Origin: Paraspadella gotoi
Taxonomy: Eukaryota; Chaetognatha
Direction of reading: 5' to 3'
NCBI GenBank assembly: GCA_051294375.1
Contig: CM119269.1
Coordinates: 1,442,537 to 1,506,536 of the forward strand
Length of the DNA: 64,000 bases
A model generated the notes under the pieces. That model was not told where the DNA came from, ran no database searches, and saw only the letters and a list, made by a program, of their open reading frames with translations. Shown one piece after another: positions 26,633 through 41,028 of the stretch; the first letter of the stretch is position 1; each line of letters begins with the position of its first letter. Position numbers and translations under genes: made by a program.

Positions 26633-27204
26633 ATTTACAACTTCAGTGATAGAGATTAACAACGCTGGTATTGATAATCTAAATCCGAAAACTGATAAAC
26701 AATTATCGGGAGACGGTTGTTATTGTGTTCCTCTGGAAATAGTGGGAGCATCTATACCAGATAATATTGCTTCCTGCCGTATTTTTCTCAATAAATATAT
26801 GTTTATTGTAAAGAGTCTTAATAGAATTGTTTTTTCGTCATTGGTTCGTTAGTACCATCAGCTAAATTTTAAATTTTCTCTCAATTTACTTTTTTTTTCA
26901 ATTCATCCGATAATTAAGCAAATCTCGATTCTCGTCCATTTGACGTCCCCGATATGACATTTTTGTCTCTCCTCTCTTCATCCTTGTCTTGATTGATCCA
27001 CTTTAAAGAGGAGACAATGTCCTTATCCTTGTCCTTGTCTTTGTCTCAGTCGTTATCGACTTCCTCACACGAAGCGGAGACACTCGATGGAACGGAGCGA
27101 ATCGTCTCGTCGTCTCATTCAACAATGTCAATTTCGAACTTGGAAACCTTTCGTCAGATTTAATCAGTTCTCGTGTGGGAGGAAAAAATATTACGTGTGA
27201 TAAC

Positions 27205-27231
27205 CTCTCTCTCTCTCTCTCTCTCATCATC
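27205..27231. repeat. (CT)n tract
   Basis: Short CT run continuing into a pyrimidine-rich stretch to about 27360. Confidence 0.85.
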
Positions 27232-27384
27232 TCATGCCTCTTTTCTCTCTCTTTTCCTTTCTGACTTAATTCTCTCGTCTCTCTCGTCTTCGGTCTCTCT
27301 CTCCTTCTTCCTCTACTCTCTGCTCTCCTCTGTCGCTCTCATTCCTCTCTACTCTATCTTGTTTCCGGGTTTGATTTAAGTCGG

Positions 27385-28200
27385 ATTTTATGTAAATGAC
27401 TCAAGCAATTCGATTTGGAATTTGGGTCTTCGAAAATCACATTTTTTAACGCGAAAATGAAAAGATTGAAAAAACAAAATCAATGAACTCATAAGCTATT
27501 AATAGAGGCCCTTCGCGAGCATTTTGACGAATGGAATAATCCAATTCCTCTTCATTACCGGAATTAACGATCGCTTCGAAAATGTTTAAAAAATCGTTTA
27601 TTTAAACTTTGACAGTTTTGGCTGTAATAAAGTCTGTCCTTGCACAACCCCGCTTTTCGCCCCTCCACTCCCCCCCACCTTCTAAGCATCCCAGCCTTGG
27701 ACAGCCTTTGATTTATTTGGTCGATGAATACCCTGTCAAAGTTTTTTCGGGACGCTTCTAACCTGAATTGAGCCGCGATGATGGAGAGAGATAGAGAGAG
27801 ACATCATCGCGCTCAATCAGGTTAGAAGCGTCCCGAAAAAACTTTGACAGGTATTCATGACGACCAAATAAATCAAAGGCTGTCCAAGGCTGGGATGCTA
27901 GAAGGTGGGGGGGAGTGGGAGGGGCGAAAAGCGGGGTTGTGCAAGGACAACGACTTATTACAGCCAAAACTGTCAAAGTTTAAATAAACGATTTTTTAAA
28001 ACATTTTCGAAGCGATCGTTAATTCCGGTAATGAAGAGAATTGGATTATTCCATTCGTCAAAATGCTCGCGAAGGCCTCTATTAATAGCTTATGAGTTCA
28101 TTGATTTTGTTTTTTCAATCTTTTCATTTTCCGCGTTAAAAAAATGTGATTTTCGAAGACCCAAATTCCAAATCGAATTGCTTGAGTGCATTTACAATAA
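27385..28200. repeat. Fold-back palindrome with 399-bp arms
   Basis: 27385-27783 and 27802-28200 are inverted copies separated by an 18-base GA-rich spacer. The arms differ by a small number of single-base differences and indels (e.g. cgatgaataccctg versus caggtattcatgacg). The right arm ends exactly at the N gap at 28201. Confidence 0.95.
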
Positions 28201-28225
28201 NNNNNNNNNNNNNNNNNNNNNNNNN

Positions 28226-28254
<29 letters not shown>
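28201..28254. other. Assembly gap (25 N) followed by (GA)n
   Basis: Twenty-five N, then about 15 GA units. The fixed 25-N size suggests a placeholder of unknown true length. Confidence 0.97.
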
Positions 28255-28259
<5 letters not shown>

Positions 28260-28781
28260 CGCATGCTTTACTAACATCGCAAGCGGCAAACTTCAAAGTC
28301 GTTTTGATGAGCATAAATCAAAATGCGTTTTGCAAATTTCCACACCGGACCATCTCCCTTTTGTTTTTCGTTAAACGCTCGACGACTAATTGATGGTTAA
28401 AAGAAAATATATGAGCTACGAAAACACAAAAGCGTCATTTGATTAATAAGCGACAACTTTTTGCACCAATGGGTACTTTTTGCACTTTTTGCACTTTTTG
28501 CACCAATGGGTACAAATTAGACGCAGTAAATTGCGTTCAATGCAGTGCTCATGTTGTTGCAGTTGCATAATGCATATTTCATTGGAATATTCCCCTTTTT
28601 TCCCGACGAATTTATTATATATGTTACTTACATCATCCTCTTTATTTTCATTATTATTTATTTTTTCTGTATGTTTTTTAGTTCTTTAGATTTTTTTAAA
28701 AATCTTAAAATCGATTAGTGAAGACGTATTAATAATCATAAAATACCTGATAGAGTACCCGAATATACATTATTCAATTTT
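28255..28781. other. Gene-free spacer
   Basis: AT-rich. A short tandem of tttttgcac units is at 28456-28505. Confidence 0.55.
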
Positions 28782-29492
28782 TTTCCTCACTTCGTCCTCT
28801 GCTCCTCCCTTCTTCCTTCTCCTCCTCCCTTCCTGCATCCCTCTTCCTTCCTCCCCTCTCTTCCTCCATCTCCTCCTCTCCCTTCCTGCCTCTCCTCCCT
28901 CTCTCCCTCTCTTCCTCCCTTCCCCTCCCTCCTCCTCCCTTCCTCCCTCTCCTTCTCCCTTTCTCTCTCTATTCCTCCTTTCTTCTCTACTCTCTCTCCC
29001 TATCTCCTCCTCTCCTCTTCCTTCCTCCTTCTCTGCTCCCTTCCTTCCTCTTCCTCCTTCCTTCCTCCTTCTCCTCCTCCCTTCCTCCCTCTCATCCTCC
29101 CTTCCTCCCTCTCCTTTCCTCTTCCTGCATCCTCTCCTCCCTTCCTCCCTCTCTTCTTCCATCTCCTCCTCCCTTCCTTCCTCTCCTCCCCCCTCCCTCT
29201 CTTCCTCCCTTCCCCTCCCTCCTCCTCCCTTCCTCCTCTCTCCTTCTCCCTTTCTCATCTCTATCCTCCCTCTTCTCCCTCTCTTCCTCCCTATCTTCCT
29301 CCCGCTCTCCTCCTCCTTCCTCCTCTCTCCTCCTTCCTTCCCCTTCTCTCCTCCCTTCCTCCCTCTCCTCCTTCCTTCTCCTCTCTCCTCCCTCCTCTTC
29401 CTCCCTCTCACCTCCTTCCTCCCTCCTCCTCCCTATCTCTTCGCCCTCCTCCCTCTCAATTCTCCCTTCCTCCCTCCCTCCCCCTCCATCTT
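28782..29492. repeat. 700-bp polypyrimidine (CCT/CTT)-rich tract
   Basis: The plus strand is almost only C and T for about 700 bases, built from irregular CTCC, CTTCC and CCTCCC units. The 213-codon minus-strand Arg/Glu/Gly frame over it is a by-product. Confidence 0.95.
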
Positions 29493-32044
<2,552 letters not shown>

Positions 32045-32793
32045 AAGAAAATGACAATACTAAGTATTTCAATTACTGATAATTGCTTCGGTTTAACATC
32101 AGAAATTGTTAAATTTCCATTAAATGATAGAAAAGGACATTACTACGTATTTCAATTACTGATAATTGCTTCGGTTTAACATCAGAAATTATTAAATTTC
32201 CCTTAAATGATTGAAAAGGACATTACTACGTATTTCAATTACTGATAATTGCTTTAGTTTAACACCAAAAATAGTTAAATTTCCATTAAATGATAGAAAA
32301 GGACATTACTACGTATTTCAATTACTGATAATTGCTTCGGTTTAACATCAGAAATTGTTAAATTTCCATTAAATTATATAAAAGGACATTACTACGTATT
32401 TCAATTACTGATAATTGCTTCGGTTTAACATCAGAAATTATTAAATTTCCATTAAATGATAGAAAAGGACATTACTACGTATTTCAATTACTAATAATTG
32501 CTTCTGTTTAACATCAGAAATTGTTAAATTTCCATTAAATGATAGAAAAGGACATTACTACGTATTTTAATTACTGATAATTGCTTTAGTTTAACACCAG
32601 AAATAGTTAAATTGTCATTAAATGATAGAAAAGGACATTACTACGTATTTTAATTACTGATAATTGCTTTAGTTTAACATCAGAAATAGTTAAATTCTCA
32701 TTAAATGATAGAAAAGGACATTAATACGTATTTTAATTTCAGATAATTGCTTCGGTTTAATATGAGAAATAGTCAATTTGCTATTAAACGATA
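32045..32793. repeat. 83-bp minisatellite, nine copies
   Basis: Repeats of an 83-base AT-rich unit marked by ggacattactacgtattt and ataattgcttcggtttaac. Adjacent unit starts are 83 bases apart (32136, 32219, 32302). Later copies drift (ctttagtttaacacc). Confidence 0.97.
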
Positions 32794-32942
32794 TTTTCTT
32801 TTATGATTTGTTTTCCTGTTTTCTTTTGTTTCTTTGAAACGAATCTTTCAACGAAGACGAGGAGGTTCACTTGTTCCGAGTAATAAAAAAGGAAATTAAA
32901 CAAATCACAGATAAATCGCTTGTTGAAAATATTTGGGAAACC

Positions 32943-32951
32943 TCGACGACG

Positions 32952-33041
<90 letters not shown>

Positions 33042-33099
33042 CTCACATACTCCAAAAAGGAGGGAAAAAGAAATCCATTAAAATTTCAACGAAGGCGAA

Positions 33100-33138
<39 letters not shown>

Positions 33139-33313
33139 GAATCTGATTTCTTCGATAACAAATGAAAGACTTCAATTTTTTTTTTCTTATAGAATAAAAA
33201 TTTTAAAAAAGTTCTATCTTACTAGTAAACGTCAAGCTAACGCCGTGAAAATAATTTCCCGAGTAAGACGTTCGACATCCACGAATTTAAAAACGATTTT
33301 TGGAACATTTACT

Positions 33314-33362
<49 letters not shown>
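32943..33362. repeat. (GAC)n/(GAT)n trinucleotide arrays
   Basis: Arrays at 32943-33040 (GAC then GAT), 33100-33136 and 33313-33362 (both GAC), separated by unique AT-rich sequence. They give spurious poly-Asp and poly-Thr frames. Confidence 0.95.
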
Positions 33363-33496
33363 AGAAGAAAAGAAAAGAAAATTAAAGGCGAGACGATGAC
33401 GATGTTAATTCGGGGGGAGATTACCCCCTTATCCCCCTTTACTTCTCCCCCCTTCGCCTTTCCATCCCTCTCTTTAAAACCCCGTACCTCGAATTT

Positions 33497-33500
<4 letters not shown>

Positions 33501-33530
<30 letters not shown>

Positions 33531-33778
33531 NNNNNNNNNNNNNNNNNNNNNNNNNNNNNNNNNNNNNNNNNNNNNNNNNNNNNNNNNNNNNNNNNNNNNN
33601 NNNNNNNNNNNNNNNNNNNNNNNNNNNNNNNNNNNNNNNNNNNNNNNNNNNNNNNNNNNNNNNNNNNNNNNNNNNNNNNNNNNNNNNNNNNNNNNNNNNN
33701 NNNNNNNNNNNNNNNNNNNNNNNNNNNNNNNNNNNNNNNNNNNNNNNNNNNNNNNNNNNNNNNNNNNNNNNNNNNNNN
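33501..33778. other. (CT)n running into a 248-N gap
   Basis: The CT run ends at the gap, 33531-33778. Confidence 0.97.
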
Positions 33779-33978
33779 TCTCCGCATTCTAACGGGGTTG
33801 TTTAGTAAGTAAACAGGGAGGTGAATGATCCTCTTGCTAAGATTAAGTAAGCTTATCTTCACTTCTCTTTTCACCGCTTCCCTTTTTTTTTTATTCAATC
33901 AAAATAAAACAATCTCTCTCAGTCTTTTTTTCTCTCTTTTACATCTGCAAAACCTCTGATCTGTTGGCTGCTTGAAGG

Positions 33979-34020
33979 AGAGAGAGAGAGAGAGANNNNN
34001 NNNNNNNNNNNNNNNNNNNN
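33979..34020. other. (GA)n running into a 25-N gap
   Basis: A 17-base GA run is followed by N at 33996-34020, again the placeholder size of 25. Confidence 0.97.
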
Positions 34021-35043
34021 TTGACTTGAAATTGCTTCGGTTTAATCGTTGCAGAAATTTATTAGAATTTCGCAGTGTAAATGAGTAGAAAGGGAACATT
34101 ACTGACGTGAGTTCCAATGTACTGATAATTGCTTGTCGGTTTAAGCATGCAGAAAATTTAATGATTTCCATATAAATGATAAGAAAAGGACATTTACTAC
34201 GTATTTCAATTACTAATAAGTGCTTCTTGTGTTAACGTATCAGAAAAGTTGTTAGAAAGTTTGCCATTAGAATGATAGAAAGGGACATTACTACGTGTTT
34301 TAATTAGCTGATAATGTGCTTTAGTTTAACACCAGAAATAGTTAAATTTCCATTAAATATAAAAGGACATACTACGTATTTTAATTACTGATAATTGCTT
34401 AGTTAAACCATAGAAATAGTTAAATTCTCATTAAAATGATAGAAAAGGGACATTAATACGTATTTTATTTCAGATAAGTTGCTTCGGTTAATATGAGAAA
34501 TAGTCAATTTGCTGTTAAACGATATTTTCTTTTTATGATTTGTTTTCCTGTTTTTCTTTTTTTCTTTAAACGAATCTTTCAACGGAAGAGAGGAGGTTCA
34601 CTTGTTCCGAGTAAATAAAAAAGGAAATTAAACAAAATCACAGATAAACGCTTGTTGAAAATATTTGGGAAACCTCGACGACGTCGACGACGACGACGCG
34701 ACGACGACGACGACGACGACGATGATGATGATGATGATGATGAGATGATGATGATGATATGATGATGATTCTCACATACTCCAAAAAGGAGGGAAAAAGA
34801 AATCCATTAAAATTTCAACAAGGCGAAGCGACGACGACGACGACGACGACGAGACGACGACGACGAGGAATCTGATTTCTTCGATAACAAATGAAAGACT
34901 TCAATTTTTTTTTTTCTGTATAGAATAAAAATTTTAAAAAAAGTTCTATCTTACTAGTAAACGTCAACTACGCCGTGAAAATAATTTCCCGAGTAAGACG
35001 TTCGACATCCACAATTTAAAAAACGATTTTTGGAACATTTACT

Positions 35044-35093
<50 letters not shown>

Positions 35094-35670
35094 AGAAGAA
35101 AAAGGAAAAGAAAAATAAAGGCGAGACGATGACGATGTTAATTCGGGGGGGAGATTACCCCCTTATCCCCTTTACTTCTCCCCCCTTCGCCTTTCCATCC
35201 TCTCTTTAAAACCCCGTACCTCGAATTTCATCTCCTTCTCTTCTCTCTCTCTCTCTCTCTCCTCTCTCTCTTTCTCTCTTTACAACCCCCGAACCTCGAA
35301 TTTTTCATTGATTAAAGAAAAAAAAAAAGGGGGGAAGGGGGGCAGAGGGAAAAGAGATTTTTCAGATGTATTTGAGACTCTCTCTCTTTCTCTCTCTCTC
35401 CTCTCTCTCTCTCTCTCATCTTCTCTCTCTCTCTTCTCTCTCTCTCTCTCTCTCTCTCGTCTCTCTCCGCATTCTAACGGGGTGTGTTTAGTAAGTAAAC
35501 AGGGAGGTTGAATGATCTCCTTGCTAAGATTTAAGTAAGCTATTCTTCGACTTCTCTTTTCACCGCTTCCCTTTTTTTCTATTTCAATCAAAATAAAACA
35601 ATCTCTCTCAGTCTTTTTTTCTCTCTTTTACATCTGCCAAAACCTCTGATCTGTTTGGCTGGCTTGGAGA

Positions 35671-35745
<75 letters not shown>
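34021..35745. repeat. Indel-rich second copy of 32.4-34.0 kb
   Basis: The order of landmarks repeats that of 32.4-34.0 kb: 83-bp units, cgatattttcttt block, (GAC)n/(GAT)n arrays, ccccttatccc, CT run, tccgcattctaacgggg, aaataaaacaatctc. It carries many single-base insertions and deletions, most dense just after the gap. Confidence 0.9.
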
Positions 35746-35748
<3 letters not shown>

Positions 35749-36722
35749 TGAGAATAAGAAAGAAGTAAAGAAAAGGGGAGAGGTACGTAGAAAGAGAGAG
35801 TAATTTTTTTTCTATGTAAAAAAATATATAAAGAATAAAAAAAATCGTTTCCTTCTTTTTCTTTCTAATCGGCTTTATTTCTTCCCCTTTCCCAGTTTTT
35901 TTTTCTTCTCAATTCTCCCGGTCTCTCCGGGACTTCTCTCTCTCTCCTCTCTCTCTCTCTCTCTTCTCTCTCTCCTCTCTCTCTCTTCTTCTCTCTCTCC
36001 TCTTTTTTTCTCTTCTCTCTCTGTGTTTAGTAAATCCACCCTCCTCTTTTGCGAATTTCTAAGCTCTCTCGCTCTCTCTTTTTTTTCCAAATCTTTCAAT
36101 CATCGGGTTATTATACGAGTAACGAATCTCTTCTCTCGGTTTTCTCCCCGATTGGCCTGACTTTCCCTTCCCAGATTGGCCTGACTTTCCCTTCCCAGAT
36201 TGGCCTGACTTTCCCTTCCCAGATTTGATCGAGTCAGAACCAAGAGTAAGTTTGAACGCGATCAGCGTACTCGCTTCACTCTACTGCACTGCCACTCACT
36301 TTTAATATTTAAAAAAAAGTAATTTATTTAGTAAATCTGTGAATTTTGCCTAAATGACTTACAAAAAAATAAGCAAACGAGAAAGAGAAATTAACCTGAA
36401 ACCTGAGAATATAAAGTAATGCCTTCAAGTTTTTTTATGTACATTAATATAAAATGTAAAATAATTTATCAAAAATTCTTTCTTTATTTTTTTTTTAAAA
36501 GTTTTCCGTCTCCGCCGGATATTAAAACGGAAATTAAGCGCTGGAGATATCAAAAGAGAAAAAAAAATGATTCGAACCCAAGACTTTCAGATCCGGAACT
36601 TCATGTCTCCGCGGAACCACGTCATTTCTCTTTTTTTCACCTTCATTCGGAATTAACGGCCAAAAAAAACGAATTTCGGCGACCAATGAAAAAAAGTTCA
36701 TTGGCAGGCCGAGAGAGGGAGA

Positions 36723-36754
<32 letters not shown>

Positions 36755-37332
36755 TCCTCGACGCCTCCACAATTTAAGTACATTTATGAAATGGCAAATT
36801 TATTTGATCGCTGAGTACTCATGTTATAAGTAATGGCATTTCAATTCCTTAAAAACCCGCTCGCTGCCGGAATGCTTTCCCATTCCTTCATTTATTAATT
36901 AATATTTGATTATTTATTCGTACTTGCCGAATTTATTACCCGTTCTTTAAAAAAGCGGCGCCTTGGAATCGTTAGCTCGGCGTCATGAGTTTTTGCGGCG
37001 TCGAAATCTCGAAATGCTTTATAGATTCTTTAGCATTTGAATTCACTCAAGAATGTCAAAAATTATAAAGTGGCGTTCAGAGATTAGAAAATATTTCGTC
37101 GCTCCGACAAGAGGCCCGAAAGAGTAAGCAAATTAAATAGCAAGGGAACAAATGTACAACTCTTGATCTAAGTGAGCAAGTCAGCTTGCGTACAAATTCA
37201 CGAAAAGTTTCGACAACGATTTAGAGAGAGTTAGACGAGACGAGGGGTATAGAAAGAGAGTTAAAAACTAATAGGAATGTTAACAAAATAAATCCCATCC
37301 GCGGTATAACACCTCCCCCCTCCCCTTCTCTT

Positions 37333-37395
<63 letters not shown>

Positions 37396-38239
37396 GCTCT
37401 CCGTAATAGACTAATACCCCCCCCTCCCCTCCGTCGTCGAATGATCTTTAAGGCAAATATTTTGAGGTTTCCGAATTTGAAAGGAATCTATTTTTTTTTG
37501 GTGCCATACTTTTTGAAGAAAAAAAAAGTTTCGGAGAAGCTCGATGCCAAGAGCGGGAGCTCCGAGTCTAAGAGAACAAACAGAGGAGACGAACTCCACT
37601 CTGCGTCAGGAAGAGGAGAGAGAGAAGAGAGAAGAAAGAAGAGAGAGGGAGGAGTGAGTAAGAGAGGGTCGCGATCGTTCGAGAATATCCGGTTGTCGTC
37701 ATTGGGAGCCGACGTCGCGTCGATGGGCGTCGACGCGGTTTTCGTCGTCATCGTCTCAAGATAATCTTTGGAGTTGTTATTGTATCCAGACCTTAAATCT
37801 CTATGTTATTGCCGATTTTTTCCCCCCGCTCCCTTACTTACATAATTGTTGGGTTTATATTCTAACAGAATTTAAGTTTCCTCTCAAAGAAATTCGGAAT
37901 TACGCCATCGCCGGCCAGGCATATTGTATGATGATTTACCGACAATATTTAGGGGAGGGACCGACGCGTCGGACCGACAAAGTGAATTAAAGAGTCGGCA
38001 TATTGTATGATGATTTACCGACAATATTTAGGGGAGGGACCGACAAAGTGAATTAAAGAGTCGGAATCTGCGATAATCAGAACCGACTAAAAATAAAAAG
38101 AAGAATAGACGAAGAAGCTTTCACTAATCGCTGTCTCATTGTAGTTTTTTGGCCTGGCGATTATTTTTCTTTTCATTTTTCTCACTTTTTGGGTTTTTGT
38201 TAGGGGAGGGAGAGTGGGTTTTTCCCTGTTGGCTTTTCA
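35746..38239. other. Repeat-rich spacer
   Basis: Contains interrupted (CT)n at 35935-36025, three tandem copies of a 24-bp unit (gattggcctgactttccctt...) at 36152-36226, (CT)n at 37325-37396 and an 80-bp direct duplication at 37918-38065. No supported exon. Confidence 0.55.
37918..38065. repeat. Two-copy direct repeat
   Basis: The unit from gcatattgtatgatgattta to aattaaagagtcgg occurs twice in tandem. The first copy has an extra gcgtcggaccgac insertion inside it. Confidence 0.9.
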
Positions 38240-38642
38240 GCATTCAGTAGGAAATACCTTTTATATTTCACTCCCGTGGCAACATAAAATTCTTAGTTAT
38301 TCTACAAGTGAAATAATATATGATTATAATTTTAATTATTCCAAGCATCATATAGTACCGATTACATTTCGCGACTTTCGTCTTTGTACAATTTTCGAAG
38401 AATGTCAACAACATAATTATCTTCATTGTCTAGTTTTAGAAAATCAATCTGAAGTGGAAAAATTGTCTGCTAAATTGTATGGGGTAATAGCCGATTTAAG
38501 CGAGCTTGTCAGTTGCTGTTCAACTTTTACTAATTATTATATAGGACATTGCTCAACGTATCAAGATAAATACTATAATTTTATCACCGATATTGTGTAT
38601 GATTTTAAAAGGATGGCTCGATCAAAATGTCACAGATTTTGA
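38240..38642 (+). CDS. Cys-containing orphan exon or ORF
   Basis: An open frame of about 133 codons follows a good acceptor (gttggcttttcag), or could start at the GTG upstream. It ends in TGA at 38640-38642. It reads ...FRDFRLCTIFEECQQHNYLH... and ends RMARSKCHRF. Seven Cys, a Cys-Cys pair and many Tyr/Asn suggest an extracellular domain. No signal peptide is visible in this exon, so it is probably the last exon of a gene whose other exons I cannot find. Codon use is AT-rich, unlike the NF-kB or FoxN-like genes. Family not recognised. Confidence 0.4.
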
Positions 38643-40367
38643 AAATTTGTCTTGTTTCGTATTTCTAATTTTACTTTCACTGATCATTTTAATTCATGCT
38701 TAAAGTAACGATTGTTACGGATTAACATTTAAAAAAAATATGCTTAAATACACTATAAAGCACTGTCGACATTTATTCGCTCACTCTCTCTCTCTCTTTT
38801 AAAAAAAAATTAGTCAAAATACATGTTAGTGTGGACGAAAGAAGACACGCAACCTTAAACGTGACCTTAGTTTCCCTCTCTCTCTCTTTCTTCCTCACTT
38901 TTCATCTCTCTCTCTCTTTCTCTCCGTCGTTGACCGCGACTTAGCATCCGAGCCTTTGTTTTGTTATTGTTTATAACCTTGTTGAAGAATAAATCATTCT
39001 TATTCAGAAAATCGTTGCAAGCCCCAACACCGGCTTTATTTTTCTATCTCTCTTCCTTCTGAACTCCGGCCAATCGTTTTTTGAGCGACACTCTCGGGAG
39101 TCAAAAGAGGGAAGATGATGAAGATGACTTCGGCAAATCACGTCGCTTTGCCAAAGATGTAAACAAACCGGATTTATTTTCATCACTTTCCTAACCTTTT
39201 TCTAATCTTTTTCTTACCTTCTCATTACCATTTTTTTTCATCTTAACCTTATCTTTTCCTATCGGCAATTTTCGCGGAAAAGTTTAGAGCATTTAACTAT
39301 TTTATGAGATAAATCTAATGTTTGGCGGTCCACTATTCCAGCTGAATATTGCTTTTTCGAAATTAAAATTTTTTTTTAATTTCACCACTGTTTGCAACCA
39401 AATAAATAGAAACTGCAAAGTCTGACGTTTTATTAGTTATTATTAGTTAAGAACAAAAAAAAATCTTTTTTTTTCAAGTTTAATTGAGAAATTGGTGTTT
39501 TTTTCTTATTAATTAGCTTTTAAAAATTTTCCCTACTTTCCGCAGGGCAATCAATAATGCCGGTCGTAAACTCACTTCGAGCGCCAACTGCAGCCACGCC
39601 CACATTTTTTTTAGCTTCGTCCGCCCGACGTTCAATGATGATGGCAGGTGGAAAGCCGATAATCGGCAGGATTGACCCGCTTACTTATGGGAAGGACGCC
39701 AGCTTGACGGTCGTCTGCTCGAGCAGACGCCTCCATTTGCAGCATGCAAGATTTGACTCAATCGCCAAGATCTCGGATGCGGCGAGTCTGAGAGAACAAC
39801 CAGGACAACAGCGGAGAAGAATAATTATCCAAATATGTTTTATATTTTATTCTTTTCTTTGTCTCGTCGTCGTCGAATTTCAATAATCTAATAATTCGTC
39901 TTCATTTCATCGACGACGACGACGACGACGACGACGTCACTATCGTCATTGTCAACCGGATTATTAAACATTAAATTATTAAACATTGGATTTTGCCACC
40001 AACAACATCTTTCTCATTCATCTTGCTCGTCGTCGTCGTCTTCTTCTTCCTCTTCCTCTGTCATCGTCCAAAAATTCTTTTCTGCATCAAAATGGAAAAA
40101 GTCAAAAGTCAATTCTTTTTCTCAAAAAAGGTTTTTGACTTGACGTTAATTTGTTTTGTTAAGCACAAAATCCTTTTTGCCAAAATCTGGACGACGTCTT
40201 GGCAAAAATATTTAACTCTATTTTTTTTTTCCATCTTTTGGGATTGGCTATCATTACTTTCTCCCTTGACGTTTTTTTGGCCAACGACTAAGACGAGATT
40301 GTTTTGAAATTTAAAGAAAATCATCTTTTTGATTTAAATCTGTTGCAAGCTTTCTTAGAGTCGTACC
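38643..40367. other. Spacer; weak ORF at 39.55-39.89 kb
   Basis: A GC-richer patch at 39546-39830 follows a usable acceptor (tttccgcag) and is open in two plus frames, so the frame cannot be chosen. (CGA)n is at 39911-39937. The rest is AT-rich. Confidence 0.4.
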
Positions 40368-40822
40368 TACAAATTCTAGTTCGGTAATCAGCAAATCAGA
40401 TGATAAATCACGATAATTCTTACAATGTTTTTTCCACTCGCACGATTCCATCGAAACTTTATATCTAGCTCAATCACACACTCTCCTAACCACACACAAA
40501 ATTTCATTCTAATCTATCCATCCAATCTTGAGTAATTGGGGTTTTTTTCTAAGGGACGGACGGACGGACGGACAGACGGATGGACCTACAAATTCTAATT
40601 TGGTAATCAGCAAATCAGGTCATAAATCATGATAATTCTCACAATGTTTTTTTCCACTCGCACGATTCCATCGAAACTTTAGATCCAGCTCAATCACACA
40701 CTCTCCTAACCACACAAAATTTCATTCTTATCCATCCATTCAATCTCGAGTAATTGGAGTTTTTTGCTAAGGGACGGACGGACGGACGGACGGACGGACG
40801 GACGGACGGACGGACGGACGGA
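40368..40822. repeat. Tandem duplication ending in (GGAC)n
   Basis: Two copies of a roughly 220-bp unit (acctacaaattcta... to ctaagggacggacgg), each ending in a GGAC array. The second array is the longer, about 14 units. Confidence 0.9.
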
Positions 40823-41028
40823 CACGAGCACCAGTCAATCACAAATGTAATACGCATCGTAAACTTCTGGTGATTTCTGCTTAAAACCAATTGTCAATAG
40901 CTGTCAGATCTCTTTCAACAAATATTCTCGTCAAATGAAATCGATAGGAATTTAGCATAAATTTGTTTTAATTCTTCGACACCACTTGTTACGAAAGCGA
41001 TAAAAGATTTTCGAGGCAAAATAATCGA

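Noticed and set aside
28770-29411. 213-codon minus-strand Arg/Glu/Gly-rich frame
   Set aside because: It is open only because the strand is almost pure purine, which makes stop codons rare. No composition beyond the repeat.
32867-33385. Poly-Asp, poly-Thr and poly-Ile frames over (GAC)n/(GAT)n
   Set aside because: Trinucleotide arrays have no stops by construction; the unique spacers between them are not coding-like.
39546-39886. Open frames after an acceptor at 39.55 kb
   Set aside because: Two frames are equally open and no domain or partner exon chooses between them.
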